Origin: Meconema thalassinum
Taxonomy: Eukaryota; Arthropoda; Insecta; Orthoptera; Tettigoniidae
Assembly: GCA_946902985.2 (NCBI GenBank)
Contig: OX336390.1
Coordinates: 526,088,861-526,152,860 of the forward strand
Direction of reading: 5' to 3'
Length of the DNA stretch: 64,000 nt
Shown: piece by piece, positions 12,179-21,960 of the stretch
Numbering within the stretch: the stretch's first letter is position 1
Layout of the letters: each line of letters starts with the position of its first letter
Notes under the pieces: model-generated
Seen by the model: only the letters and a program-made list of their open reading frames with translations
Database searches by the model: none
Told to the model about the DNA's origin: nothing
Translations under genes and position numbers: made by a program

Positions 12179-12515
12179 GTAGTAAGCCTCCGTGGCTTAG
12201 GCAGCAGTACGCTGGCCTCTCGCCGCTGGTCCATGGTTCAAATCCCGGTCACTTCATGTTAGATCTGTGCTGGACAAAGCGGAGGCAGACAGGTTTTTCT
12301 CCGGGTATACCGGTTTTCCCTGTCAACATTTCATTCCACCCACACTCTCCTCAATCATTTCATTTCATCTGTCAATCATTTAATCATTGCCTCAGAGGAG
12401 TGCGACAGGCTTTGGCTGCCAACACAGTTCATATCCTCGCCGCTAGATGGGGGCTTCATCCATTCCATCCCTGACCCGGTCGGTCGACTGGTAAAGGCTG
12501 TGGATTTTAATTTTC
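12179..12515 (+). mobile_element. SINE family E, complete copy with target-site duplication
   Basis: A tRNA-like head has an A box near 'tggcttaggcagcagtacgc' and a B box 'ggttcaaatcccgg' at about 12236-12249. A unique body follows, ending in 'ggattttaattttc'. The element is bounded by a perfect 14-bp direct repeat, 'atccagtcaaatat', at 12165-12178 and 12516-12529. That is the expected signature of LINE-mediated retroposition. No second copy of this family was noticed in the window. Confidence 0.85.
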
Positions 12516-12639
12516 ATCCAGTCAAATATTAAATGTATAGTAATTTTGCACAGTTTGTGCACGTTTCTTCGAATAAATGATTTTTTTTAATAAATAGTAA
12601 ATCCTTTATTATGATTATCTCGCGTTGAACAGTTCATGT

Positions 12640-12860
12640 GAATCGATTGTCATTGTACATTATCGATTCACGAAACTATCGAAGTGTACATAACCTCGAC
12701 AGGTGGATTTGACAAATTGTCAAGGTTAAGAAAAGTGCTCTGTGTCAGGCGTAAATTTTACAATATATCTCGTGTCACACACTGACATATTGTCAGATTG
12801 AAGTGTCGCGACATGTTGACAATTGTCGGACCTGTTGAGTTTTATGAAATAGGGCCCAGG
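12640..12860 (-). repeat. GACA/TGTC palindrome-rich repeat, second locus
   Basis: The right end, read in reverse complement ('cctatttcataaaact'), matches 3800-3830. The interior has 'tgtcgcgacatg', 'gacaattgtc' and 'gacatattgtcag' motifs like the 3.8-kb locus. Probably a fragment of the same decayed family. Confidence 0.4.
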
Positions 12861-13998
12861 TATATATATGGCGGACAGGAGAGATCGCAATAACATCTGA
12901 AGTTAAATCATCGCAAACTCTCAATTCGCGGTCGCGGTGGTTACTCACGACGGGAGTTACAATTTTTGCGGATCGAATCCCACCAGGTCCAACTTTTCTT
13001 GCTTATTAATTTTTGTTTTTATGTTATGCTTGGTGTTTCTGCATTATCTTTTATATGTTCCGGTAATCATTTGGGGTGATCCTTGGTTGAACAGGGTATT
13101 AATAATAACTTCGTGTCAGTCAAGAGCGTAGGCTACTCATATCCAAGAGAGTATTAATGCTGGAGATGCCAGGAATTAATGTAGAGGATCACTTATTAGA
13201 AACAATATTACTACAAAGGAGAAAAACAAAGAAGATCAGACAGAGGTCGGGTCATTTTCAGAACTGTCATTAAAATGAATTCTTTATTCGGTTCAGACTG
13301 AAAAAAGACACAGTTTTGAGGTTATTAGATCAAATTATCGATCGACTGGAACATATGACGGACAGGTAAAATTTATGATGATAATATTTAGTATCATAGC
13401 CTGTACCTACCGGTACTTATTTCTTGGATAGGCTATGTATTACTTTGCATTATATTCATATATACGATATATTATTATTTACTGACTCGTAACAAATGCA
13501 TGTATTTATTAATGTTTGTTATTCTCACGGCCTCATAATTCATGGAGTACCGCAGTGGTCAATTCGATATTCATCTATTCATATTTGGTATCAATATGTC
13601 CACAAAGTTAGCTCCGTTTGTTAAGAAATTAGCTAGTCTATCAGAAAAACATGGAATAGCAAGGCCCGGAATAAAATCTTGACGTACAACCCACCCTAGG
13701 AGATATACCAAGGAAGACGCTAGCCCAGGTCTAGCTATTCCGATGGATAACCCGAGTTTGTACAACCGAGCCTTTACAGCCATCGCATTAAGACAGGTCA
13801 CCAGACGATCACACACAAACAAATGGTCGGAGCTAAATGATGACGATGTCACTCAGACCCTAAATAAATCAACAACAACAAAACACCAGTTACCACGAGT
13901 AATTTTGTACGTAAAAGAAAATATTACACAGCATTTTAATTATTTTTCAAGTTAATTATTTTATCCTACTGTTCAAAATTCTAAAGGCTTTCTTTCTT
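12861..13998. other. Unassigned spacer with one tRNA-like motif
   Basis: 'cgcggtggttactcacgacg' followed by 'ggatcgaatccca' at about 12933-12983 resembles a SINE head, but no body was recognised. The rest is AT-rich. Antisense-overlapping open frames near 13571-13955 match nothing I know. Confidence 0.35.
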
Positions 13999-14004
13999 AT
14001 CCTC

Positions 14005-14365
14005 CCAGATTGGCTTCACCCACGGAATGTGGGAGGCATCATTCCTCTACCGTCGCAAGGACTTTGTCTGAGAGCTGGACACACTTTGTCAGCAGATACA
14101 ACGGGGGATGATGACAGGCCAATCGCCCAGGTGACCGCTAACTTGGGTCTAATTAAGGGTCAGGGAAGGGATTTTGGAAGGTGTCGGCCGTGGACCTGTC
14201 GAAAGGAATCGTCCCAGCATTTGCCTGGGGGTGAAATTGGGAAACCACGGAAAACCATTTTCAGTACGGCCGCGGTTAGATTTGAACCCACGCTCTCTTG
14301 ATACCAGCGAGACACGAGGTAGCGCGTTAGCACTCTGGTCACTGCAGCTGGCCATTCAAAAATTA
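14005..14365 (-). mobile_element. SINE family F, copy 1
   Basis: This copy is homologous over most of its length to 47740-48040 in the same orientation. They share 'gtcagcagatacaac', 'atcgcccaggtgaccgctaa', the 'cagcatttgcctggggg' core and the head. On the minus strand the head reads as a tRNA-like segment with a decayed B box ('gggttcaaatc') near 14281. Frames on both strands are chance products. Confidence 0.7.
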
Positions 14366-14635
14366 AACAAATATACACATCGTTAAATATTGAGTAAAAA
14401 GAATTTCAGATATTCTTATTTTGAAGATGAGCCATTCTTTCCTAAAATCTACGTTAATTTATTTTTATGAGCTGGTAAAGACGTAGATGGTTGCCCAATA
14501 AGCTGGTTTCAAATTAACTTTTAGATTAGCGGAACTGAATCACATTGTGGAATAGTAACGGCCAGTAGAGACTGTTTGTAAATGAGATTGACAAATTAAT
14601 TTATATATTTAATTATCATGTCATTAAATGCAGAC

Positions 14636-14850
14636 TGGAAGCGTGGCTCAGCGGTAACGTTCCCGCCTGCTGTTCCCGAGGTTGCAGGATTAAATCCCGC
14701 CGCAGTCAGTTGGCGTTGGAGGGTGTGCAAATATAAGGATGCCGTGTCAGTAGATTTACTGGCACGTTAATGATCCCCTTCGGGGCACAATTCCAGCACC
14801 CCGGTGTCTCTGAAAGCCACAGCAGTTAAAAGGGACGTGAAACCATTATA
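14636..14850 (+). mobile_element. SINE family C, copy 1
   Basis: The tRNA-like head 'gcgtggctcagcggtaacgt' has a strong A box, and a degraded B box near 'aggattaaatcccg' follows. The body has the diagnostic 'ccccttcggggcacaattcc' and 'gccacagcagttaaaaggga'. Inverted copies lie at 20333-20575 and 46592-46845, with diverged ones at 28310 and 55140. It abuts the palindromic repeat starting at 14848 without an obvious tail. Confidence 0.8.
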
Positions 14851-16650
14851 GTGCATTACGCAACGAGCCTATAATGGCAATAATTAAAACACGAGTATGT
14901 TTAGAAAACGAACGTATGCGAGTTTTATAATTTCCATACGAGTGTCTTAATTACCATTATAGGCGAGTTGCATACGACTGTTTATGTTCGACGATAATTA
15001 TTATAACTATTTTATGTTCGAACATAAATATTCATAAATATCTGTCGAGATTTCGCCAGTTTTATGTACTGAACAGAGCGCTTGAGACGCAGAGAATGCC
15101 TTGTATTTGACCATGGCCTCCTCGATTACCCTACTATGACACTAGGCCAGGCAGTGAAATTTAAATTAGAAGGCCGTGGAACTCAGCGCATCTAATTATC
15201 TAATTGGTCAAACTACTGTTTCTTGAGCTCTGATTGGTGGGAGATACTGTTTCATAATGAAAAATAGTGTTCTAATGAGCCTCATTATAGTACAGTTTTC
15301 TGGCATATAATAGTCAGGGTCGAACATAATAGTACATTATGCAACGAACCTATAATGGCTATAATTAAGACACGAGTATTTTTATAAAACGAGCGTATGC
15401 GAGTTTCATAATTTCCATACGAGTGTCTTAATTACCATTATAGGCGAGTTGCGTACGACTGTTTATGTTCGACGATAATTATAATTTTATTATATGTTTT
15501 AACATAAATATTCATAAATATCTGTTCAGTCACTAGAATGATGTGATCGGGTGCTGCGGTGGGTAGTATATCTCTGATTTCCAAGCTCTCTGGACAACCG
15601 ACGCATGCGCTCTGTGTGCTTCAATGCCATATGTTCAGATTGTGCTCCAGTATTCAGTAAAACTGTCACCGAAGTCGTTTCAAAACCACGCGCTGTGTAG
15701 AAATTGGTTTTGGGGATATTAAGGTACAGTGCTATTTCTTGTCTCATATTCACCAGTTTATTTACGCGAACATATGGACGATGCACTTTCGGTAATTTAT
15801 ATAGACATGTTGGATTTTGAGTGCATACGCGAAGGTATCCTTATCTAATTGGTCACACAACTGTTTCTTGAGCTCTGATTGGTGGGAGAAACTGTTTCAT
15901 AATGAAAAATAGTGTTATAATGAGCCTCATTATGATACAGTTTTCTGACACATAATAGTTAGGGTCGAACATAATAGTACATTATGCAACGAGCCTATAA
16001 TGGCTATAATTAAGACACGAGTATGTTTATAAAACGAGCCTTAGCGAGTTTTATAATTTCCATACGAGTGTCTTGATTACCATTATAGGCGAGTTGCATA
16101 CGACTGTTTATGTTCGACGATAATTATAACTTTATTACATGTTTTAACTTAAATATTCATAAATATCTGTTCAGTAACTAGAATTTTGTGATCGGGTGGT
16201 GCGCTAGGTAGCATCTCCATGTTCCAAGCTCTCTGGCCGACCGACGCATGCGCTCTGTGTGCTTGCAATGCCATATGCAGGCCATATGTTTACATCTGCC
16301 GCCCCTCAGTAATATTGTCACCGGAGTCGTTTCAAGAAAATGCACTGTGTAGTAATTAGCTTTGGTGATTCTAAGGTACAGTGCTATTTCTTGTCTCATA
16401 TTCGCCAGTTTATTTACGCGAACATATGGACGGTGCGTATTCCATGTCGGTAATTTATTCTAGTTCGATGTTGTGTTTATGTCCGACATGTTGGATTTTG
16501 AGCGCATGCGCGAAGGTATCGTTACCTAATTGGTCAATGAACGAGCTCTGATTGGCTGGAGAAACTGTATCATAATGGAAAACAGTGTTCTAATGACCAT
16601 CATTATGATACAGTTTTCTGACACATAATAGTGAGGGTCGAACATAAAAT
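14848..16650 (+). repeat. Palindromic tandem repeat family, locus 2 (S-L-L)
   Basis: Three tandem units, each headed by an approximately 150-bp palindrome at 14848-14993, 15321-15472 and 15964-16117. The first spacer is the short S type (compare 1649-1988). The next two are the long L type (compare 2139-2645), with a period of about 643 bp. L spacers carry 'attggtc' (inverted CCAAT) motifs and 'gcgcatgcgc' near their ends. On the minus strand the L spacers keep related open frames (15526-15786 and 16178-16399, both containing MRQEIALYL), whose meaning is unclear. No transposase is visible. Confidence 0.8.
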
Positions 16651-16938
16651 ATATTCCAATATTATTTAATAACACAAGAGTTTGAATTTGAAGTTCACAG
16701 TTACTTACAGTCACACTTCTTTGCTCCAAGACTTCAAACATGCTCAGAACTAACAATATTACCAGAATCACTGAACACTCTCTCACACGGAACTGAAGTA
16801 GCTGGAATGAAAAGCAATTACTTCGCTCTGCGTGCGAGATGTGGAAGATGGATTGAGTGTATTTTCCACCATTGTAGAGGGTCTGCGTAGTCATTTTCTA
16901 GATATTATCGCTTCTATCTTTCTGAAGCAAAGGCATGG

Positions 16939-16971
16939 GCATCAGCTACATTTAATGACAGTAGCTGATGC
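16939..16971. repeat. Perfect 11-bp hairpin at Gypsy breakpoint
   Basis: 'gcatcagctac' at 16939-16949 pairs exactly with 'gtagctgatgc' at 16961-16971 across an 11-nt loop. It lies about 65 bp before the point where recognisable Gypsy protein similarity begins. Confidence 0.6.
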
Positions 16972-19145
16972 TAGCACGACAAATGGCAAATAGTAATACA
17001 ATACACAGGTTTTGTGCTAAGCAATACAATTATTCCCAGCTGAAGTTGAGCCCCAAGAAGTGTCAGCTCTTCCAGAAGCAGGTCCAGTACCTTGGGCATA
17101 TCGTCTCCGAGGAAGGAGTGCGTACCGACCCAGAGAAGACGGCAGCTGTGAGGGAGTGGCCAGTTCCGAAGGACAAGTCCCAACTACGAAGCTTCCTGGG
17201 ACTCTGCACTTATTACCGTCGCTTCGTGAGAGGATTCGCCGACATCGCCAAACCACTGCATCGACTGACTGAGAAGGACCAACTCTTCACATGGACAGCA
17301 GAATGCCACGGTGCCTTTGAACAACTCAAGCAGGCTCTGTGCACCGCGCCTATTCTGGCCTACCCCAGACCTGGAACAAGGTTCAACGTCGATACCGATG
17401 CCAGCGATTTTGGTATAGGAGGAATCCTATCGCAAATAATGGACGGCGAGGAGAGAGTAGTGGCCTACTTCAGCAAAGCCTTGTCGAAGCCAGAGAGGAA
17501 GTACTGCGTCACCAGGAAGGAACTGCTCGCCATCGTGAAGACCATCGAACACTTCCACAAGTACCTGTACGGGCAAGGATTCCTCATCAGGACCGACCAT
17601 GCATCCCTGCGGTGGCTCCTGAACTTCAAACAGCCCGAGGGTCAACTCGCGCGGTTGTTAGAGAGACTTCAACAGTACAACTTTGAGATCCAGCACAGGA
17701 AAGGCCAATTGCATTCTAATGCCGACGCCCTGTCACGAAGACCGTGCCCCGAAGACTGCACCTTCTGTACCAGAAGGGAGGAGAACACCGGGATACAGTG
17801 CCGAAGGAATACCGTGGAACTTCAAGGGAGCTGGAGCCGCGAATCTTTCACGCGGGCACAAGCAGAAGATGATGACCTGGGACTGATAGCCGAATGGAAG
17901 AGAGCCTGTGTCCCCAGACCCGGGTGGAACATTGTGAGTGACTGCAGCCCAAAGTTTAAATCCTACTGGGCGCAGTGGGACTCGCTGACTGTAAGGGATT
18001 GCCTCATCTGCCGTATCTGGGAGAGCACCGACGGGAAGACATCTCGGGAACAAGTCGTCGTACCAAAGGCCATGACGGAGGAAGTCCTGAAAGAAGTTCA
18101 TGGAGGATCATCTGGTGGACACAGAGGGGTAAAGAAGACCCTGGAGAAGCTGAGAGAGCGGTTCTACTGGATCGGATGCCGAACAGACGTGGAGAACCAC
18201 TGCGCGAGTTGCCACGATTGCGCAGCCAGCAAGGGTCCAGGACGAAGACGACGGGGTCCACTGAAGACCTACAACGTGGGCGGCCCCATGGAGAGAGTGG
18301 CCATCGATGTTGCTGGGCCATTCCCGTTAAGCGAGGCAGGGAACCGCTACATATTGGTCGTCAGCGAGTACTTCACCAAATGGCCGGAGGTGTATGCGCT
18401 CCCTAACCAAGAAGCCGTGACGATCGCAGAGACCCTGGTGATGGAATTCGTCAGCCAGTACGGAGTACCCCTGGAGCTGCACTCCGACCAAGGGAGGAAC
18501 TTCGAGTCGCAGGTGTTCCAGAATCTATGCCAGCTGCTGGGAATCCGGAAGACAAGGACGACGCCGCTACACCCTCAGTCCGACGGGATGGTAGAGCGAT
18601 TCAATCGCACCATCGAGAACCATCTCCGAATAGTCGTCAGCGAGCACCAGAGGGATTGGGACAAACACCTTCCACTATTTCTCCTGGCCTACCGTGCCGC
18701 CGTGCATGAAGCCACCGGGTGCACACCAGCCCGGGCCATGTTTGGGAGGGAACTCCGTCTACCAGTCGATCTTGCCTTCGGCCGACCTGGGAATGGTCCG
18801 GTCCCGGTAAGCCAGTATTGTCAAGAACTGGTCGACCAACTAGAGGACGTGCACGCGTTCGCGAGGAGAAAACTGCGGATGGAGACCGACCGAATGAAGA
18901 CCCTATACGACCAGCTGACGGATGCCGGCGGATTCCACGAGGACGACCTGGTCTGGCTCTTCAACCCATTATGGAAGAAAGGCCTGTCACCCAAACTGCT
19001 GAAGTCCTGGGAGGGCCCGTACAGAGTCGGGAAACGGATCAACGATGTCGTCTACAGGATCCAGCGGAGCCCGAGGGCGAGGATGAAGATCGTGCATCGA
19101 GATCGCCTGGCAGGCTACGGAGGGACACAGACGGACCAATATTGA
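16968..19145 (+). CDS. Ty3/Gypsy Pol fragment: RT C-terminus, RNase H, integrase
   Basis: A 725-codon uninterrupted frame. The first ~23 residues look like flanking sequence; Gypsy similarity starts near LKLSPKKCQLF (residue ~25), so the RT catalytic core is missing and only the RT thumb remains. The RNase H-type domain holds NVDTDASDFGIGG at ~140. The integrase has an HHCC zinc module (HGGSSGGH at ~378, CASCHDC at ~411) and a catalytic triad D447, D507, E543 (35 residues between D and E, DD35E). It ends with a GPY/F-type module (SWEGPYRVGKRI). Integrase would insert cDNA; this copy cannot act alone. No Gag or protease lies upstream. GC content is higher than in the neighbouring DNA. Confidence 0.92.
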   Translation: MLARQMANSNTIHRFCAKQYNYSQLKLSPKKCQLFQKQVQYLGHIVSEEGVRTDPEKTAAVREWPVPKDKSQLRSFLGLCTYYRRFVRGFADIAKPLHRLTEKDQLFTWTAECHGAFEQLKQALCTAPILAYPRPGTRFNVDTDASDFGIGGILSQIMDGEERVVAYFSKALSKPERKYCVTRKELLAIVKTIEHFHKYLYGQGFLIRTDHASLRWLLNFKQPEGQLARLLERLQQYNFEIQHRKGQLHSNADALSRRPCPEDCTFCTRREENTGIQCRRNTVELQGSWSRESFTRAQAEDDDLGLIAEWKRACVPRPGWNIVSDCSPKFKSYWAQWDSLTVRDCLICRIWESTDGKTSREQVVVPKAMTEEVLKEVHGGSSGGHRGVKKTLEKLRERFYWIGCRTDVENHCASCHDCAASKGPGRRRRGPLKTYNVGGPMERVAIDVAGPFPLSEAGNRYILVVSEYFTKWPEVYALPNQEAVTIAETLVMEFVSQYGVPLELHSDQGRNFESQVFQNLCQLLGIRKTRTTPLHPQSDGMVERFNRTIENHLRIVVSEHQRDWDKHLPLFLLAYRAAVHEATGCTPARAMFGRELRLPVDLAFGRPGNGPVPVSQYCQELVDQLEDVHAFARRKLRMETDRMKTLYDQLTDAGGFHEDDLVWLFNPLWKKGLSPKLLKSWEGPYRVGKRINDVVYRIQRSPRARMKIVHRDRLAGYGGTQTDQY

Positions 19146-19164
19146 TAGGGACGATCAGCCTTTT

Positions 19165-19177
19165 AGGAAGGGGGTGG
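19165..19177 (+). promoter_or_regulatory. Polypurine tract (plus-strand primer) of Gypsy element
   Basis: 'aggaagggggtgg' directly precedes the LTR start TGTTACGG. This is the expected position for the RNase H-resistant plus-strand primer. Confidence 0.8.
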
Positions 19178-19390
19178 TGTTACGGCTGTGAGTTGTTTCG
19201 TCGCCTCGCCGGTTGCGTCACAGCTGGCCCGGGCTGTGCTCTGCCTCAGTGTATTACGTGCACGTTACGCAAGAGGGCTACCAGGACAAAGGGATGGTCC
19301 AGAATATTCGTGACCCAGCCTGTGATGGAAAACTCGAGAGGCCGTGAATGCTGGATGGGTCTAGAAGCACTTATTGAGTCACCGGCCTGC

Positions 19391-19398
19391 TATATAAG
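19391..19398 (+). promoter_or_regulatory. TATA box in Gypsy LTR
   Basis: 'tatataag' in the LTR, followed by GC-richer sequence consistent with a U3/R boundary. It would still be capable of driving transcription out of the element into the flank after 19886. Confidence 0.6.
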
Positions 19399-19789
19399 AG
19401 CGACCCGTCAAGTGGGGTCAGTGAGTGTTTTTCGAGCTAGTGCGAGCGTTTACCTTGAGCGACAGTGTTGTTGGCGACGTGACTTGTGAAACCCTAGCGA
19501 AGCTGATTCTCTTGACAGTGAAGGAGTGTGAATCATACGGAGAGACTGTGTATTGAGGAGTGTGTGTGCTCCAGCGCGAAAGAGGTCATTGTGGTGAATT
19601 GTGAAACAGTGAGTGACAGACTTAGTGCCGCTATTTCCAGCCTGCGCTCGGGACCACCTCATTAGGGAGAGGATTAACTGCAAGGCCGAGTGAAAGGGTG
19701 AGTCGAGCTCCATACAGGAGGGAGCTTCTGTAAGACAGCTAATTGTTTCTATCTGCTTATTGTACGGTGTATATTTCCGACCTGCAAGC

Positions 19790-19795
19790 AATAAA
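19790..19795 (+). terminator. Polyadenylation signal in Gypsy LTR
   Basis: AATAAA about 90 bp before the LTR end, at the expected R/U5 location. Confidence 0.55.
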
Positions 19796-19886
19796 GCTAA
19801 CTTCTCTTTAAAGGAACAATTGTGTTTGTGCTTTCACCCACCGTAATCCAGTTAACGGAATTGCCACTAGGGGGTGGCACGTAACA

Positions 19887-20332
19887 GTATGATAGTGCTT
19901 CTGTATTTCATTTCAATTTCATAGTAGGATAACATGTCAGATGTTACACATCATATGCGACTACTGTAAGGCTCGTAATTTTTTGGCTGTTCTTCGTAGG
20001 TGGAGTTGTGATGGCGCTGTGATCAAGGTGATTGCCTCTTACCAAGATAGAGTGGGATTGATTCTAGAAAATCATCAGAGTTTTGAGCTAGGCTAAATGC
20101 AACACCCGGTGGTCCAGACTTCACTTAAATGGGAGGTTTTGTGGCTTATGATCGCAAATTTACGAAGAGTCACGCAAAACTATAAGCATCCTGCCTCAAA
20201 ACTGTGAGTTGTAAGGTGAGAAATGAAGGTTCCAAAGTTATTCTCTTCAAGTCTACGGGCGTAGTTTCCATACCATGTTATCTTGGCACTTCTGTGTATA
20301 TCTTATCTTAGATTCCACTCATGTTTACTTAT
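19887..20332. other. Unassigned spacer
   Basis: No gene or repeat recognised. Confidence 0.4.
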
Positions 20333-20575
20333 TTATAATGTTAATAATGTTATTGGTGTTTGCGTCCCTTTAACTACTGCGGCTTTCAGAGACCGTAGGG
20401 TGCCGGAATTTTGTCCCGAAGGGGATCTTTGACGTGCCAGTAAATCTACTGACGTGGGTCCCTCGATTTGCGCACCCTGAAATGCCAACTGACTGCGCCA
20501 GGATTCGATCCTACAACCTTGGACACAGCAGATGAGAACGTTACCGCTGAGCCACGCAGTCAGTATGAGTGGTGC
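20333..20575 (-). mobile_element. SINE family C, copy 2
   Basis: This is the reverse complement of the family C consensus. It has 'tttgtcccgaaggggatctt', 'acgtgccagtaaatctac', a B-box complement 'aggattcgatcct' and an A-box complement 'gctgagccacgc' at the right end. An AAT-type tail ('ataatgttaataatg') is on the left. Head and body are well preserved. Confidence 0.8.
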
Positions 20576-20884
20576 TTGGGGCACAACCAGTGTCTGTGTA
20601 TACTAAATGTTCTGCTCATAGGGTCAGTACTGCTATACTGACTTTGTGAAAAAGCAATGAAAAACTAACCCATTCATCACCATGCTTAGTAGGTCTCATT
20701 ATAACTTAACCTTGGTTTTTTGTCGGTTTCTACTTGAAACATTTTGTAGGAAATACTTAAAAATAGATCAAAATTATTTAAATGTATTTCAATGAATAGT
20801 AATTTGGTGATAGTATTTCAGTATTTTTTATATAAGTCCTGTTCTGTACACCACTCGATTACTTTTACTATAATCATCCCCCTC

Positions 20885-21170
20885 CCCCTTTGCCACTACA
20901 GTCCAATTTGGGGCCTAGGCCTATCAAGCGACCGCTGCCCAGACATTTGGCCTGCAGATCGTGGAGTGACGCGTGGTCAGCGCGTTGAGTTCCCTCGGCC
21001 ATTAATATTGCTTTTCATGACCGGGGCGCTGTCTCACTTTCAGACAGCTACTCAATTGTCCTCACGAGACTGAGTGAACCCCGTTCGAGCCCTCACGCCA
21101 ATTTCTAAAATCCCTGATGGAGCCGGAAATTCCACCGGGGGCCTCCAGGTGAGAAGCAGACGCGCTCAGG
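20885..21170 (-). mobile_element. SINE family A, copy 1
   Basis: Shares 'agcgaccgctgcccag', 'tcagacagctactcaattgt', 'cctcacgag' and 'ctaaaatccctga' with the copies at 25104 and 40990. The tRNA-like head is at the right end (about 21118-21170) but decayed. The element is on the minus strand, so the left end is the 3' tail. Confidence 0.75.
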
Positions 21171-21955
21171 AAGACTGAAACATGTAGGCCTAAATAACGC
21201 AAAAACACTTTTCAAATAAAAATCATTAAACAGCAGATAAGAGAAATAAACTATCTACCAGTACGCACATATTTTACAAAATAATTTATTTTTAAATATT
21301 TGTTGTCTTTTTGCCTTTTTAGCCATGCAGCGAGCTTCATTTTAATTTATTTTTACATGTAGCCTATTTTGTGTCTTGGTACGATGAGGAAAGATTATTG
21401 AATTATTGAAATATACCAGTATAGGCCTATATTATATAATAGAAATTGGAAGAGTTTACAATTAAAGACAACGCACACATACACGTGGATACCGGTACCC
21501 GTGGTCGCATAGGAAGCGGTAAGTGAACTCAAGTTTAATTTCAAGACCAACACTTTGTCGCTGACCCACGCCAGCTGGTAAAATGAAAAGCAAATAAGTA
21601 GTTACTGTTGTTTTAAGGGGGGAAGAGCGAGGTCATTGTCCTCTATAAATAAATAAATAAATGAATAAAAAGAAGAAGACACAGATTGTATCTTACTTTC
21701 CTGACATATTTTCACATTTATCTTTGTAAGGGTTCATTCCATCATAAAATATTATTAGCTGTAAATGTTGACAGTAAAATTTTCTCACTCCTCGATCAAT
21801 GTGAAATGATTGCTAGACAACTTGCAACTTCTTACTCTACACGTTTCAGTGAGACATATGCATTACAACTGTGATGCGACACCTATGTTAGGACATGTCA
21901 CCTCGCGGTGAATAAGCCAGCCGTTCTCACACTTGGCATTGTTATTTTATTTATT
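21171..21955. other. AT-rich spacer with a LINE/SINE 3'-end remnant
   Basis: 'gttgttttaagggggg' with 'gcgaggtcat' at 21608-21640, followed by (aaat)n, resembles the 3'-end motif shared by SINE family B and the sequence at 51580. Otherwise nothing is recognised. Confidence 0.4.
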
Positions 21956-21960
21956 TATCG

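Larger units (their letters stand above)
17036..19886 (+). mobile_element. 5'-truncated Ty3/Gypsy LTR retrotransposon
   Basis: The element contains the 3' half of pol, a polypurine tract and one complete 3' LTR. The 5' LTR, primer-binding site, gag, protease and most of RT are absent. The junction at about 17036 is joined to sequence resembling 54200-54250 ('acaatacacaggttttgt'), so the truncation is a deletion or recombination rather than a normal integration end. Confidence 0.85.
19178..19886 (+). repeat. 3' LTR of Gypsy element (709 bp)
   Basis: It begins 'tgttacggctg' and ends 'cacgtaaca', giving TG...CA termini within a 6-bp inverted repeat (tgttac/gtaaca). Inside are a TATA box (19391-19398) and a polyadenylation signal AATAAA (19790-19795). 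Only this LTR is present in the window, so insertion age cannot be estimated and a target duplication cannot be tested. Confidence 0.85.

Noticed and set aside
18719..19489. 256-codon plus-strand frame overlapping the integrase and LTR
   Set aside because: It is an out-of-frame shadow of the Gypsy Pol frame running into the LTR, with no recognisable domain.
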